Shown: positions 25,732 through 34,676, counted from the first letter of the stretch. The stretch is 64,000 bases of DNA from Candidatus Kuenenia stuttgartensis (GCA_945902075.1 CAMDMA010000002.1:98793-162792); one strand, 5' to 3'. Made by a program: numbers and translations. The notes: generated by a model from the sequence alone, not told the origin.

Positions 25732-26904
25732 TTACGCCGTCTGCTTAAGCCGAATCGTTCGTTTGCCATCAGACGACTCAACATCCTCCGCAAGCCCAAG
25801 TTGCACGAGGTGAAGCGCCGGCCCGTGAGGCTTCGTCGCCTCCTGTTTCAGCCCCTCACGCGCTGCGGGGTTTGCGTACGTGCTGAAGAGCATCGCCTTC
25901 ACAGTGGCGAAGAGTCCGCCCACGCTCGCAAAGGTGTGGTCAACCGCGCTCGCCTCGTACCCCGAGTGCACCATGCAGTTGGCACACTTCGCGTTACCGC
26001 TTGCGTGACCGTAGTTGTCCCATGCGGTGTCCGCCATGAGTTCGGCGAACGTGTCGGCATAGCCCTCTTGCAGCAAGTAACAGGGCTTTTGCCATCCGAA
26101 AATGTTGAAGCACGGCATGCCCCACGGCGTGCAGTCGTATTCGCGACGGCCCATGAGAAACTCAAGGAAGAGCGGCGACTGGTTGAAGATCCACTTCTTC
26201 CGGCCGTCCTTCCGGTTGGCCAGGATCATCTCAAAGAGTTTGTTGGTCTCGCGACGCTTGAGAAAGCCGGTTTGATCGGGTGCCTTGTCGTAGGCGTAAC
26301 CCGGTGAAATCATCATGCCTTCAACGCCGAGATCCATCATCTCGTCAAAAAACGCGCGCACCGCGTTCGGATCGGCACCATCGAATAGCGTGGTGTTCGT
26401 TGTGACGCGGAAGCCCATCTTCACGGCAAGCCGAATACCTTCGACAGCCTTTTTGAACGTGCCCTCGCGGCACACGGCGAAGTCGTGGTTCTCCTCCTGC
26501 CCGTCCATATGAACACTAAAGGTGAGATACTTGGACGGTTTGAAGAGCCCTTCCTCAAGCTTCTCTTTGAGGAGCAGCGCGTTGGTGCAGAGGTAGATGT
26601 ACTTCCCGCGCGCGACGAGTCCTTCGACGATCTGCTTGATCTCCGGATGGAGGAGCGGCTCGCCTCCCGGAATGGAGACCATTGGGGCGCCGCATTCTTC
26701 GGCAGCATCAAAGCACTGCTGCGCGGTCAACTGGCGCTTCAGAATGTGCGCCGGATACTGGATCTTGCCGCAGCCAGCACAAGCGAGGTTGCAGCGAAAG
26801 AGAGGCTCCAGCATGAGGACGAGCGGGTAACGCTTCCGACCGCGGAGCTTCTGACCAAGCACATAACTGGCGACGGTCCACATCTGGCTGATCGGGACAC
26901 CCAT
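25732..26904 (-). CDS. hpnH: Adenosyl-hopene transferase HpnH (radical SAM)
   Basis: 390 residues. The radical-SAM cluster motif CxxxCxxC is CNLACAGC, followed by SIPGGEPLLHPEI. A C-terminal Cys-containing region (KCANCMVHSGYEASAV) matches the family. HpnH joins diploptene to 5'-deoxyadenosine to begin side-chain addition in C35 hopanoids. ATG at 26904 has GAGG with 6-nt spacing; a longer upstream frame is not family-like. No squalene-hopene cyclase or other hpn gene is visible, so the pathway must lie elsewhere if present. Confidence 0.9.
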   Translation of the reverse strand: MGVPISQMWTVASYVLGQKLRGRKRYPLVLMLEPLFRCNLACAGCGKIQYPAHILKRQLTAQQCFDAAEECGAPMVSIPGGEPLLHPEIKQIVEGLVARGKYIYLCTNALLLKEKLEEGLFKPSKYLTFSVHMDGQEENHDFAVCREGTFKKAVEGIRLAVKMGFRVTTNTTLFDGADPNAVRAFFDEMMDLGVEGMMISPGYAYDKAPDQTGFLKRRETNKLFEMILANRKDGRKKWIFNQSPLFLEFLMGRREYDCTPWGMPCFNIFGWQKPCYLLQEGYADTFAELMADTAWDNYGHASGNAKCANCMVHSGYEASAVDHTFASVGGLFATVKAMLFSTYANPAAREGLKQEATKPHGPALHLVQLGLAEDVESSDGKRTIRLKQTA

Positions 26905-27192
26905 GAATACCTCGAGACTTCGCGATCGCCGGGAGTTCACTCCTGCGCGAGAATTCGCGCAGCGGCCAGACGAGGCTGAGGATTCTATGAAAAATCGGAT
27001 GAAGGAACGAACCACCCTCTACCCATCCGCCGTAGCGCGGCGATGCTGCGCTGCGTTGCCCTTCCCGCACCCGAACCCTGCGACCTCGATGCGGCGGTTC
27101 GAGCGGCTGCGCGGGTCATCGATGGCGTCACAAAAGAACTGGGTGACCGCGCAGGTGCGCTCGTGCCGGGCTTTCTCACGACCGGAGTTTGC

Positions 27193-27963
27193 GTGGCCGT
27201 CAGCGCGATCGGGTTCTCGGCTATTCTGCCGACGCGCAGTCGCGCTCATTTCCCCTTGTCTACTGCCCAAAGCCACACATCCTCCGACCCCCGAACCGAC
27301 GAGAACCTCGTCGTGGCGCACCGTGCTGGCGATGCTTCAGCATTACGAATCCTCGTGGAGCGCTACAAAGGCGAACTGCACGGCTTTCTCACCAGACTCG
27401 TCGGATCTCGCGTCGGCGCAGACGACGTCTTTCAAGAAGCATTTCTACAGGTTCACCTCTCCGCCGACAGTTTCGACGAGGAGCGCCGCTTCAAGCCTTG
27501 GCTCTACACCATCGCCGCAAACAAGGGCCGTGACTTCTTGCGTCGGCAGAAGCGCCGATCCGCAGTGAGCCTCGATGCACCTGTTGGCTCTTCTGGCGAT
27601 GCGGCACTTGTCGACCTCCTTGGCGGATCCGATCTCGCTCCTGCGTCCTCCCTCGAAGCATCAGATGAAGCGACGATTATCAAGGTTGTGGTCGACGAAC
27701 TTCCGGGCCATTTCCGCGAGATTCTTCTCCTGTCGTACTTTCAGAAGATGAGTTACGCGCAAATCTCCGACAGCCTTTCGATTCCGCTTGGCACCGTGAA
27801 GAGTCGACTGCACGCCGCAGTCGCGTGCTTTGCCGAAAGTTGGAAAATTGCCTGCGTGCGCCGGGGAATTCGTGTGGATGCAGCAAGTGCAACATCCAGC
27901 CCACATGCGCGACAACGCGGTAGCGACGAGCCGGAAGGCCGACGCACGCGATCTGAGCGATAA
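27193..27963 (+). CDS. ECF RNA polymerase sigma factor (start uncertain)
   Basis: The sigma domain is clear. Region 2 is in DENLVVAHRAGDASALRIL, DDVFQEAFLQVHLSADSF and the basic PWLYTIAANKGRDFLRRQKRR. Region 4 is LPGHFREILLLSYFQKMSYAQ then ISDSLSIPLGTVKSRLHAA. GTG at 27193 is a compromise start; the frame stays open to 27043, and a TTG near 27256 is also possible. A basic tail of about 40 residues follows region 4. The membrane protein 38 bp downstream probably is its partner, in the usual sigma/anti-sigma order. Confidence 0.85.
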   Translation: MAVSAIGFSAILPTRSRAHFPLSTAQSHTSSDPRTDENLVVAHRAGDASALRILVERYKGELHGFLTRLVGSRVGADDVFQEAFLQVHLSADSFDEERRFKPWLYTIAANKGRDFLRRQKRRSAVSLDAPVGSSGDAALVDLLGGSDLAPASSLEASDEATIIKVVVDELPGHFREILLLSYFQKMSYAQISDSLSIPLGTVKSRLHAAVACFAESWKIACVRRGIRVDAASATSSPHARQRGSDEPEGRRTRSER

Positions 27964-28001
27964 GGTTAGGTCCGTGAAAGTTGATCCATGAAAGTAGTTC
28001 C

Positions 28002-28964
28002 ATGACGCGCCCCGATGAGACCTCGAACCCCTCCGAGCGAACCCTCTCCGAAGTGGACGGGCTTGCGGTCGACCTCTTGATTGAGCACGGCTTCGATCTC
28101 GACTCTGCGATCCGGGCGAATCCGACAAGTGCCGATCGACTGCGCGCCGCGCACACGCTCTTCACAAACCTTGATGCATATGAAGCCGAGCCTGTGGATG
28201 ACAGCTTGGTCGATGCCACGATGGCCCGCATCGCACGCGAAGACGAAGCAGTGCGCGATCGGATGCGTTTCGACAACACCACACAGCCGTCGCGAGGCGG
28301 CGGTCATTGGAATGACTTCATTGGTCTCGCCTGCGCGGGCATCCTCCTGCTCGCAGTCGGGGTGCCGATCGCGAGTTGGGTGCGTGGCCGAAACGCAGAC
28401 GCGCGTTGCGGCGAAAACATGCGCCTCCTTGGAAGCGGTCTTGCCAGCTACGTCACCGACCACAGTCACATGCCTATTGCGGCAGGCTTTGCCCCTGACC
28501 TCTCGTCGCTAGGCTCGTGGAGCCAATACCGCGGAGGAAAGCACTTGGTAGCCCTCACCGATGGTCAATACTGTGAGACCGGCTGCCTCGCGTGCGGCAA
28601 TGACGAAACCGGCGAGGGTTACGCGTACCAAGTTCCGCACTCCACAGCACACTACACCTGGCAAAACGGTGTCCGTGCGCCTGCGATTGCCGACCGCAAC
28701 CCCGTCATTGATCTCCACCGACGCGGCCAGCAAATCGGGACACTGATCATGAATAGCCCCGAGCACGGCGGGCGAGGCCAAAACGTGCTTTTCACCGATG
28801 GTTCGGTAGAGTTTCTCGGCTCGCCGATTGTGGTGATTCCCGCGTGCAGCCTGCTTCCTTCGCACACTGAAAATATTTGGCTCCCGATGGATCGAGGCCA
28901 ATCAGAAGATGGTCTTGACCACCCCGCAGACTGGATTGGGATCGACATCTTCTTGATCCAATAG
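28002..28964 (+). CDS. Membrane protein, probable sigma-factor partner with prepilin-like tail
   Basis: 320 residues. The cytoplasmic N-terminal 105 residues are acidic and helical (RTLSEVDGLAVDLLIEHGFD). A single membrane helix follows (FIGLACAGILLLAVGVPIAS), then an outside region of about 190 residues. The outer part resembles the tail of planctomycete DUF1559-type pseudopilins: CGENMRLLGSGLASYVTDHS and NVLFTDGSVEFLGSP. Gene order after an ECF sigma gene and a single-span topology suggest an anti-sigma or sensor role, but no zinc-binding anti-sigma motif is present. Start ATG 28002 lacks a clear ribosome-binding site. Confidence 0.65.
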   Translation: MTRPDETSNPSERTLSEVDGLAVDLLIEHGFDLDSAIRANPTSADRLRAAHTLFTNLDAYEAEPVDDSLVDATMARIAREDEAVRDRMRFDNTTQPSRGGGHWNDFIGLACAGILLLAVGVPIASWVRGRNADARCGENMRLLGSGLASYVTDHSHMPIAAGFAPDLSSLGSWSQYRGGKHLVALTDGQYCETGCLACGNDETGEGYAYQVPHSTAHYTWQNGVRAPAIADRNPVIDLHRRGQQIGTLIMNSPEHGGRGQNVLFTDGSVEFLGSPIVVIPACSLLPSHTENIWLPMDRGQSEDGLDHPADWIGIDIFLIQ

Positions 28965-29014
28965 CGGCACTGCCCGCTCCAACCGATAACACACTTGTCG
29001 AACCCCCGCGGCAC

Positions 29015-29042
29015 TTGACCCCTGCGGGGGTTCTGCTATCTT
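29015..29042 (+). promoter_or_regulatory. Sigma-70-type promoter for rpmI-rplT
   Basis: TTGACC at 29015-29020 and TATCTT at 29037-29042, spacer 16 bp, about 28 bp before the rpmI start. A hairpin with arms aacccccgc (29001-29009) and gcgggggtt (29024-29032) spans the -35 element. It may be the terminator of the preceding gene or part of promoter control. Confidence 0.6.
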
Positions 29043-29070
29043 CACCGACCCTTCAGAACGGAAGTACCCC

Positions 29071-29328
29071 ATGCCGAAGAACAAGAGCCATAAGGGCCTC
29101 GCCAAGCGCATCAAAATCTCGAAGACGGGCAAGATCCGCTTCGGACGCCCGCACAGCCGCCATCTCAAGTCCAACAAGAGTGGTGTGCAGATCCAAAGCT
29201 ACCGCAAGCGTCGCTACGCGCGCTCGGGAGATATTCGCGCGCTCAGCAAGCTGCTGTTCCGCCCACTCCTCTCGCAGGAGAAGTCGGAACGCCGCGATGA
29301 GCAGCGTGAAGTTGCAGTCACCGCGTAA
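29071..29328 (+). CDS. rpmI: 50S ribosomal protein bL35
   Basis: 85 residues, starting MPKNKSHKGLAKRIKISKTG, with the basic KKR/RH pattern of bL35. Most bL35 proteins have 64-66 residues; here an extra tail of about 20 charged residues (SQEKSERRDEQREVAVTA) follows the core. It binds 23S rRNA in the large subunit. It is followed by rplT in the conserved order, but the usual upstream infC gene is absent from this locus. Confidence 0.95.
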   Translation: MPKNKSHKGLAKRIKISKTGKIRFGRPHSRHLKSNKSGVQIQSYRKRRYARSGDIRALSKLLFRPLLSQEKSERRDEQREVAVTA

Positions 29329-29441
29329 ACGAGGCTTCGATCATCGAAGCGATCGTCCAGACCAGATCCACACCAGACCGTCGGGTCCGAAGCGTTCGGG
29401 AAGTCCTGAGCCTCCGCCGGTCGCAGTCAAGAGGTTGATTC

Positions 29442-29816
29442 ATGCCACGCGCACGCAAGGGTGCAGCCCGTACCCAAGCCCGCCGCAAGCTTCTTCGCGA
29501 AGCCCGCGGTTTCTACGGAACGAAGTCCCGTCACAAGCAGCAGGCGAAGGTTGCCATGATGCGCGCCAAGCGCTACGCATGGCGCGATCGCCGCGCGCGC
29601 AAGCGGGACTTCCGCGCTCTCTGGATCACCCGTATCACCGCGGCCTGCCGTATGCGCGGAACCCGCTACTCGCTCTTCATCAACGGACTCCAGCGCGCTG
29701 GTGTCTTGTTGAACCGCAAGATGCTGTCGCTGATTGCCATTGAAGATCCCAAGACCTTTGATGCGCTTGTGGACGTGGCGAAGAAGAACACGACTGCGAC
29801 CGCAGCAGCGGCGTAA
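29442..29816 (+). CDS. rplT: 50S ribosomal protein bL20
   Basis: 124 residues, the family's usual 117-120 plus an Ala/Thr tail. Very basic N-terminal half, conserved KLLREARGFYGTKSRHK and YAWRDRRARKRDFRALWI. It is needed for early 50S assembly and in many bacteria represses its own operon by binding the mRNA. The 113-bp gap after rpmI contains a small hairpin near 29332-29350 that might take part, but I see no clear rRNA mimic. AAGAGG precedes the start. A strong terminator follows. Confidence 0.96.
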   Translation: MPRARKGAARTQARRKLLREARGFYGTKSRHKQQAKVAMMRAKRYAWRDRRARKRDFRALWITRITAACRMRGTRYSLFINGLQRAGVLLNRKMLSLIAIEDPKTFDALVDVAKKNTTATAAAA

Positions 29817-29854
29817 ATCACGCGATTCACGCGCGATACCGAATTGAGATCTTT

Positions 29855-29886
29855 CCAACGCCCGCGCAAGCGGGCGTTGGTCTTTT
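29855..29886 (+). terminator. Intrinsic terminator after rplT
   Basis: A perfect 11-bp stem (ccaacgcccgc with complement) and a gcaa tetraloop, followed directly by tctttttg. Classic rho-independent form on the plus strand. Confidence 0.9.
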
Positions 29887-29909
29887 TGAGGCGATTGAAG
29901 CATGCCATC

Positions 29910-29965
29910 TTCAAATCACGTGCTTCAAATCACGTGCTTCAAATCACGTGCTTTCAATCACGTGC
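29910..29965. repeat. 14-bp tandem array, four units
   Basis: Three identical ttcaaatcacgtgc units (29910, 29924, 29938) and a fourth, tttcaatcacgtgc. Each contains the palindrome CACGTG. The last unit supplies the stop codon of the minus-strand methyltransferase gene, so the array forms its 3' end and the gap to the rplT terminator. Confidence 0.9.
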
Positions 29966-31802
29966 GTGCACCCGCGACCGTCGACTCCGCCCGCGCGCGC
30001 CAGAAGCGCATGACTTCAGCAAACGCCTGTGGCGTGAGTTGATGGGCCTGACAAGAGGCCTCGGCGTAGGCGTTGAGTGCACGTGCTCGACCAGAAGCGT
30101 CGGCTTGGCGTGACGCGCTCTCAAAGAGCTGCGCGCTTTTCCTCCAGAGCTGAGCGTCGGTCGGAAGCGGCATCGCAAGGAGTTGCCTCGCGCTGAGTTT
30201 AATAGCGCCGGAGCTCATGGCGCTGCCCGCGTAAAGCGCAACTGCATGCGCAGCGATGACCGGCGACGCGATGGCTGCTGCGACGAGCCAGAGTTCGTCC
30301 ACGCGCTTTGGGACCACTGTGATAAGCGGAACAAGCGGAAGCACTCGGCCGGGCTCGTCGACCCATGCTTCGATGATGCGGGTCTGAGTGGCGACAAGCA
30401 CCTTGGGGACGAGACGCGTCATCATCCAAGCAGACATCTTTGCATTCACGGCGAGCGCTGCGCGATCGACGCGTGGAGCGCGGTAACGCGCGCCGAGGAT
30501 CTTCGCTTCGACGTCGCCCCAACTTGATCGCGCAAGATCGACAAAGCGCGTGGAGACAAGCGGCGGAAACGCTGTGTCGTCGGCGCTCGCGCATTCGACG
30601 ATCGCGCCGCGAAGGCCGTAGTACTGGTCGCGAAAGTCGGCGGTCGCGCCCGCAACATCGCCGAGAGTCCCCACCCCGCTGCACCTGACTGGAACGATTG
30701 GCGCACCGAAACCCTCAGCAAGCAGTCGCGACCATGTGGGTTCGTTGGCACAAGGGGGAACAGTTGCCAGTCGCAGCGGCTGAAAATTGGCGCCAAACGC
30801 GCGGCGAACTCGGGTAGCACGCGCGGGCATTTGGGGGCGACGAAAGACAAGCGCGCATACGCGCACATTTGCATCCTCAAAGAGGCACTCCTCGCAGGAC
30901 CAAATCGACGCCAGTTGCGCACGCATGAGCGCGGCATCACGCGCGGCCCTCGCATCACTCGCCGCAAGAAATGACTGGGGCATGACAAAGGCCAATCGTC
31001 CATCGTCGGCAAGGAGATCAAGCCCGCGAAGAAGAAATGCTGCAGCAACGTCGGTATATCGCTTCACCGCGCCACCGGTCGCGCGAGAGAGTACCTCGGC
31101 GCGCGCACGAGATGCGGCAGTCCCCTTCTCAAGTTGATTCAGAAACGGCGGATTGCCAAGGACGAGATCGAATGCTTCGTGGCCGAAGTGCGCCACAATG
31201 TCAAGCTCAATCGCATCAGCAACGACGATATGCGAGCCGAGTGCGCACGAGACGCGACGACGGACAACGGTCGACGTGCGCGCAGGCAGAAGTGCGAGCA
31301 GCGCCTCTCGCGCCAGTTGCGCGGCAACCGCATCAATATCAACTCCAAAGATGGATCGCTCAAGGATTTCGGCAACAGAACGGTTGGTGCGTGCGCGCAT
31401 GGAGGCGACGGCGGCGACGAGAAAGTTTCCACTGCCACAGGCTGGGTCGATCGCGCGCATCGGTGAACGCCGCGCGCCACGAAGCGCTTCGGTGAGGAGA
31501 AAGTCGACAAGCGCGAACGGCGTGTAGTGCGAACCCTGCGCTTTGCGCTGTGAAATGCCGCCCCGCGCGGGTGCGGCGTCAAGCGTGTCGAGATGGATGG
31601 CGACCGCGTCACGGTGCGTGACGACTCCGTCGTGACGTGAGGCGACTCCGTCGCGGGCGATGATCGAGGGAGCATTCCGCACTCGTGGCACGATGGCAGC
31701 GTACCGGGGCGCGTGCGCAGAAGGCGCGGCAATCCGGCCTCTCAGTGATTGGAGCCCGTGAGTCTCTTCGTCTGCCCCACACAGCAAAGTCGTAACCGAC
31801 AT
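29958..31802 (-). CDS. N6-adenine DNA methyltransferase (gamma class)
   Basis: About 614 residues from ATG 31802. SAM-binding motif I is DPACGSGNF, preceded by GSHYTPFALVDFLL, which is typical of gamma-class enzymes; the catalytic motif is LGNPPF. The C-terminal third, ending AGSAMSSGAIKLSARQLLAM, looks like a TaqI/Eco57I-type target recognition domain. It would methylate adenine in a specific DNA sequence. No nuclease domain is fused to it. It is divergent from a PD-(D/E)XK-like gene with only 44 bp between starts. The first 85 residues are poorly conserved-looking, so a later start is possible. Confidence 0.85.
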   Translation of the reverse strand: MSVTTLLCGADEETHGLQSLRGRIAAPSAHAPRYAAIVPRVRNAPSIIARDGVASRHDGVVTHRDAVAIHLDTLDAAPARGGISQRKAQGSHYTPFALVDFLLTEALRGARRSPMRAIDPACGSGNFLVAAVASMRARTNRSVAEILERSIFGVDIDAVAAQLAREALLALLPARTSTVVRRRVSCALGSHIVVADAIELDIVAHFGHEAFDLVLGNPPFLNQLEKGTAASRARAEVLSRATGGAVKRYTDVAAAFLLRGLDLLADDGRLAFVMPQSFLAASDARAARDAALMRAQLASIWSCEECLFEDANVRVCALVFRRPQMPARATRVRRAFGANFQPLRLATVPPCANEPTWSRLLAEGFGAPIVPVRCSGVGTLGDVAGATADFRDQYYGLRGAIVECASADDTAFPPLVSTRFVDLARSSWGDVEAKILGARYRAPRVDRAALAVNAKMSAWMMTRLVPKVLVATQTRIIEAWVDEPGRVLPLVPLITVVPKRVDELWLVAAAIASPVIAAHAVALYAGSAMSSGAIKLSARQLLAMPLPTDAQLWRKSAQLFESASRQADASGRARALNAYAEASCQAHQLTPQAFAEVMRFWRARAESTVAGART

Positions 31803-31846
31803 TGCATGCACGCAAGTCGAGGGCCGCATTTCTTAGGATGCGGGGT

Positions 31847-33043
31847 ATGTCCAGCACGATCTTTGTACTCACATCCGACAACGCTGCCCAAACGATCGCG
31901 GAGCGGCCGTTTACGCGCGAAAAACCGCTGCAGGAACTACTCGCCCGTGAACCAGCGCTCCTTGCGGGCGATCAGATCGATCCTGATTCGCCGCGTCAGT
32001 TTCTGCTGATCGCGCGAGAGGTCGGTATCGAAGATCGCTCGATGGGCGGGTCGCGATGGTCGCTCGACCATCTCTTCGTCGATCAAGACGCGCGGCCTAC
32101 CCTCGTCGAAGTCAAGCGTGGCGAAGACACTCGTGCACGGCGAGAAGTCGTAGGTCAGATGTTGGACTACGCCGCGAATAGCACCAAGTACTGGCCCTCT
32201 GGCCGCATTCGACAATTGTTCGAGTCGCGCTGTCAAGCGGAACACCTCGAACCCTCTGCACAGATCGCACAGCTCCTTGAAGCGCGTGGCCCGACGGACA
32301 CGGAAGTCGAAACCGAAAACTCCACACTCGCGGCACCTCTTCTTGATGCATTTTGGAATCAGGTCGACGCGAACATCGCGCAGGGCGAGATCCGCATTGT
32401 CTTTCTTGCGGACCGACTTCCTGATGAACTTGTTCGCATCATCGAATATCTCAACGGCGAGATGCGATGTGCCGAAGTTGTCGGAATCGAATTGCGCCAC
32501 TATCAGCGCGACGATCTTCGATTCCTAGTGCCGCGTGTTGTTGGCTTGTCGGCCAACAAACGCTCAAGTCGGCGCGCACGCACCGGCGTCACAACCCGAT
32601 GGGATAGTGAATCGATTCTCGATCGAATTCAGAAGGAGTCCGGCGCCAAGGCTGCACAAGTGGCCGAGTGCGTGATGCAGTGGTGTGATCAACGCGGCTT
32701 CATGCGTGGCTTCACGCGGGCCGGCGTCGGTTCGTTTGTCCCTGAAGTTCCGCTCGGGAAACACAAAGTGTGGCCCGTTGCCATCAGTGGCTATGGGGTG
32801 ATCAAATTCCAACTCGATCACCTCGCACATCGCGGCGGTGGGATGAAGAGTCACGAAGCGCGGCTCGAACTCATTCGTTGGCTGAACACGATTCACGGAG
32901 TCAATATCGGTGAGGATCGCGTAAATGGGCAGCCATCCATCGCGCTCTCCCAAATCGCGCGCTCAGAGTCAATGCAAAAACTGATCGAAATTCTCGACTG
33001 GACCGCGAGCCAGATTCAGGGTGTATTCCCACGCCAAATCTAA
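31847..33043 (+). CDS. PD-(D/E)XK nuclease-like protein
   Basis: 398 residues. Residues about 60-115 carry a nuclease-type core: SLDHLFVDQDARPTLVEVKR, with Asp and the E-x-K pair of the PD-(D/E)XK superfamily, followed by RREVVGQMLDYAANSTKYW. This region recalls DUF91/NucS-like endonucleases. The middle and C-terminal parts (about 120-398) are not recognised. The C-terminal segment LELIRWLNTIHGVNIGEDRV may be a DNA-binding helical domain. ATG 31847 is preceded by AGGATGCGGGG. Divergent from the methyltransferase gene, suggesting co-regulation and a possible restriction, defence or repair role. Confidence 0.7.
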   Translation: MSSTIFVLTSDNAAQTIAERPFTREKPLQELLAREPALLAGDQIDPDSPRQFLLIAREVGIEDRSMGGSRWSLDHLFVDQDARPTLVEVKRGEDTRARREVVGQMLDYAANSTKYWPSGRIRQLFESRCQAEHLEPSAQIAQLLEARGPTDTEVETENSTLAAPLLDAFWNQVDANIAQGEIRIVFLADRLPDELVRIIEYLNGEMRCAEVVGIELRHYQRDDLRFLVPRVVGLSANKRSSRRARTGVTTRWDSESILDRIQKESGAKAAQVAECVMQWCDQRGFMRGFTRAGVGSFVPEVPLGKHKVWPVAISGYGVIKFQLDHLAHRGGGMKSHEARLELIRWLNTIHGVNIGEDRVNGQPSIALSQIARSESMQKLIEILDWTASQIQGVFPRQI

Positions 33044-33241
33044 TGTTCACGTACCGTGAGGCGCATGCAACACGGTTCTGTGCGGATCAACGTCGCATGA
33101 TTTACGCGTGCGCATTTGGGTCTCGTCAGTGATTACGCGAAGCCTTCGCCCATGAGTACCATTGACGTTTCGATCGAGCGCCTACGCGTTCGCTGCTTTC
33201 GCAATTGTCGAATGGTCGACTGAGTTCCGCACGCCGTCGTT

Positions 33242-34499
33242 CAACCGTACGCGCACTCCTGAGAGCGATCCTGTATCGCCTCGGCGTCGGTCGAGCCCCA
33301 CAACGCAAACAGCGTCGAAAGATCTGTCGCATTGTTCATGCCATCTGCGTTGAGATCGCCGCGGCCTTAGGGGCAGACACCTTCGTTGAAACTTGCATCC
33401 GTGAATGGCGTCGAGAAATCTCGAACCGCGATTGTGTGGTCGTGTCCAGCCTCGATCTTTTTTACCTTGCCGATGTCGGCAGGAATATTGCACTGCCCAT
33501 AGTTGTTTTCACCCCAACAGAACACACGACCCGAAGAGTTGAGCGCGACCGAGTGCGAGTAGCCCGAAGTAATCTGTACGGCTGTACCGATGTCGCCCGG
33601 AACATTGAGGTTCAAATTGTCGGTCAACGAAGCCCACACGTAGATCGATCCATCTGATCGCAGCGCAAGTAAGTGTCTTCCGCCAACCTCAAGTTGCGTG
33701 ATCTCACCGTAGTTCCCTGAGATCGAGTCGTCGCATGGACTCGATGTGTACGGATACCAACCGCCAACGCAATAAAGTTTCCTTCGAGCGTCACCATTGC
33801 TTGTGTTTCATTGTTTACGCCTACAAGTTGCGCTTCGCGTCCGTCCCCAAAGCCCGCCGGAAACCCGACGACGATTTGTTCCCAAGCGTGAATGCGGTTT
33901 TTGTTGTCGACCGCAAGTGTGAAGAAATTCGAAGCGGCGACCTGACGAATATCTGAGAGTGCTGGCATGTTGCCGCACTGCCCCGAAGGCGTATCGCAGG
34001 CGTTCTCGAAGTTGCTGCCCCAGCAAACAAGTTGACCGTCGGCTCGCACCGCCACGCTGTGACGATTGCCTGCCGCAACCGAGACACACGGTCCAAGGTT
34101 CTTCGGCACGATCTCTTCGCCGTCAGAGTTTCGTCCCCATGCAAAGACGAGCCGAGACTGCGCTTGGATCGCGAGGACGCGCTGATCTCCCGCCGCAACG
34201 AACTTTAACGCGTCACCGACCGAGAGTCTCGGCACGCCGCCACCGAGCGTCGGATCTTGCGGCGGATTCGCCCAGAACGAACCGCTTCCCTGCGGCGGCG
34301 CGCCCCATGTCGCGAACCTACCGCCCGCGAACGCCACAGGCCATGTATCGCCAGCGGCCATCGTCCCGACGCGCCCAAGCGCCTTCGGGATATTGCACTG
34401 ACCTTCGTTGTTTTTTCCCCACGCGACAAGTGGGTTCGGGGACTGGGCGAGCGCGGCGGGAACGACCGCCTCGCAAATCGCTCGATCAGAGTACTGCAT
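33242..34499 (-). pseudogene. Broken RCC1-repeat protein with dockerin-like end
   Basis: RCC1-type propeller repeats are evident (VAWGKNNEGQCNIPKALG, CWGSNFENACDTPSG, CWGENNYGQCNIPADIG). They fall in two frames: similarity switches frame near 33753-33760. The second frame is then cut by TAA at 33369-33367. Beyond that stop, still in frame, is a dockerin-like loop (GDLNADGMNNATDLSTLF) ending at a TGA at 33244-33242. The expected N-terminal signal peptide is also not intact. It was an exported propeller with a dockerin-type tail; now it is either a pseudogene or affected by sequencing errors. Confidence 0.75.
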
Positions 34500-34645
34500 G
34501 CGTCCTCACACGCCAGATTTCGCGGACAGATCCTCGCGAGAACGCAACGAACATCGTTTGCTCTTGGACCGCGTCCCGCCACCGATGACCGTTCGGCGCC
34601 AAACTTGGGATGTCTGCGAGTAAGGAAAACTCGCAGGCGAAAAAC

Positions 34646-34676
34646 AAGTAAGCCCGCGCAAGGCGCGGGCTTACTT
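34646..34676. terminator. Long hairpin, probable terminator
   Basis: A perfect 14-bp stem (aagtaagcccgcgc with complement) and a 3-base loop, in the gap upstream of the broken RCC1 gene. The A-rich left flank (gaaaaac) would supply a short U-run on the minus strand. The best candidate for the gene it ends is the minus-strand gene at 35003. Confidence 0.6.

Noticed and set aside
27043..27192. Full upstream extension of the ECF sigma gene
   Set aside because: It would add 50 residues before the sigma domain without similarity; no ribosome-binding site near 27043. Left as an alternative.
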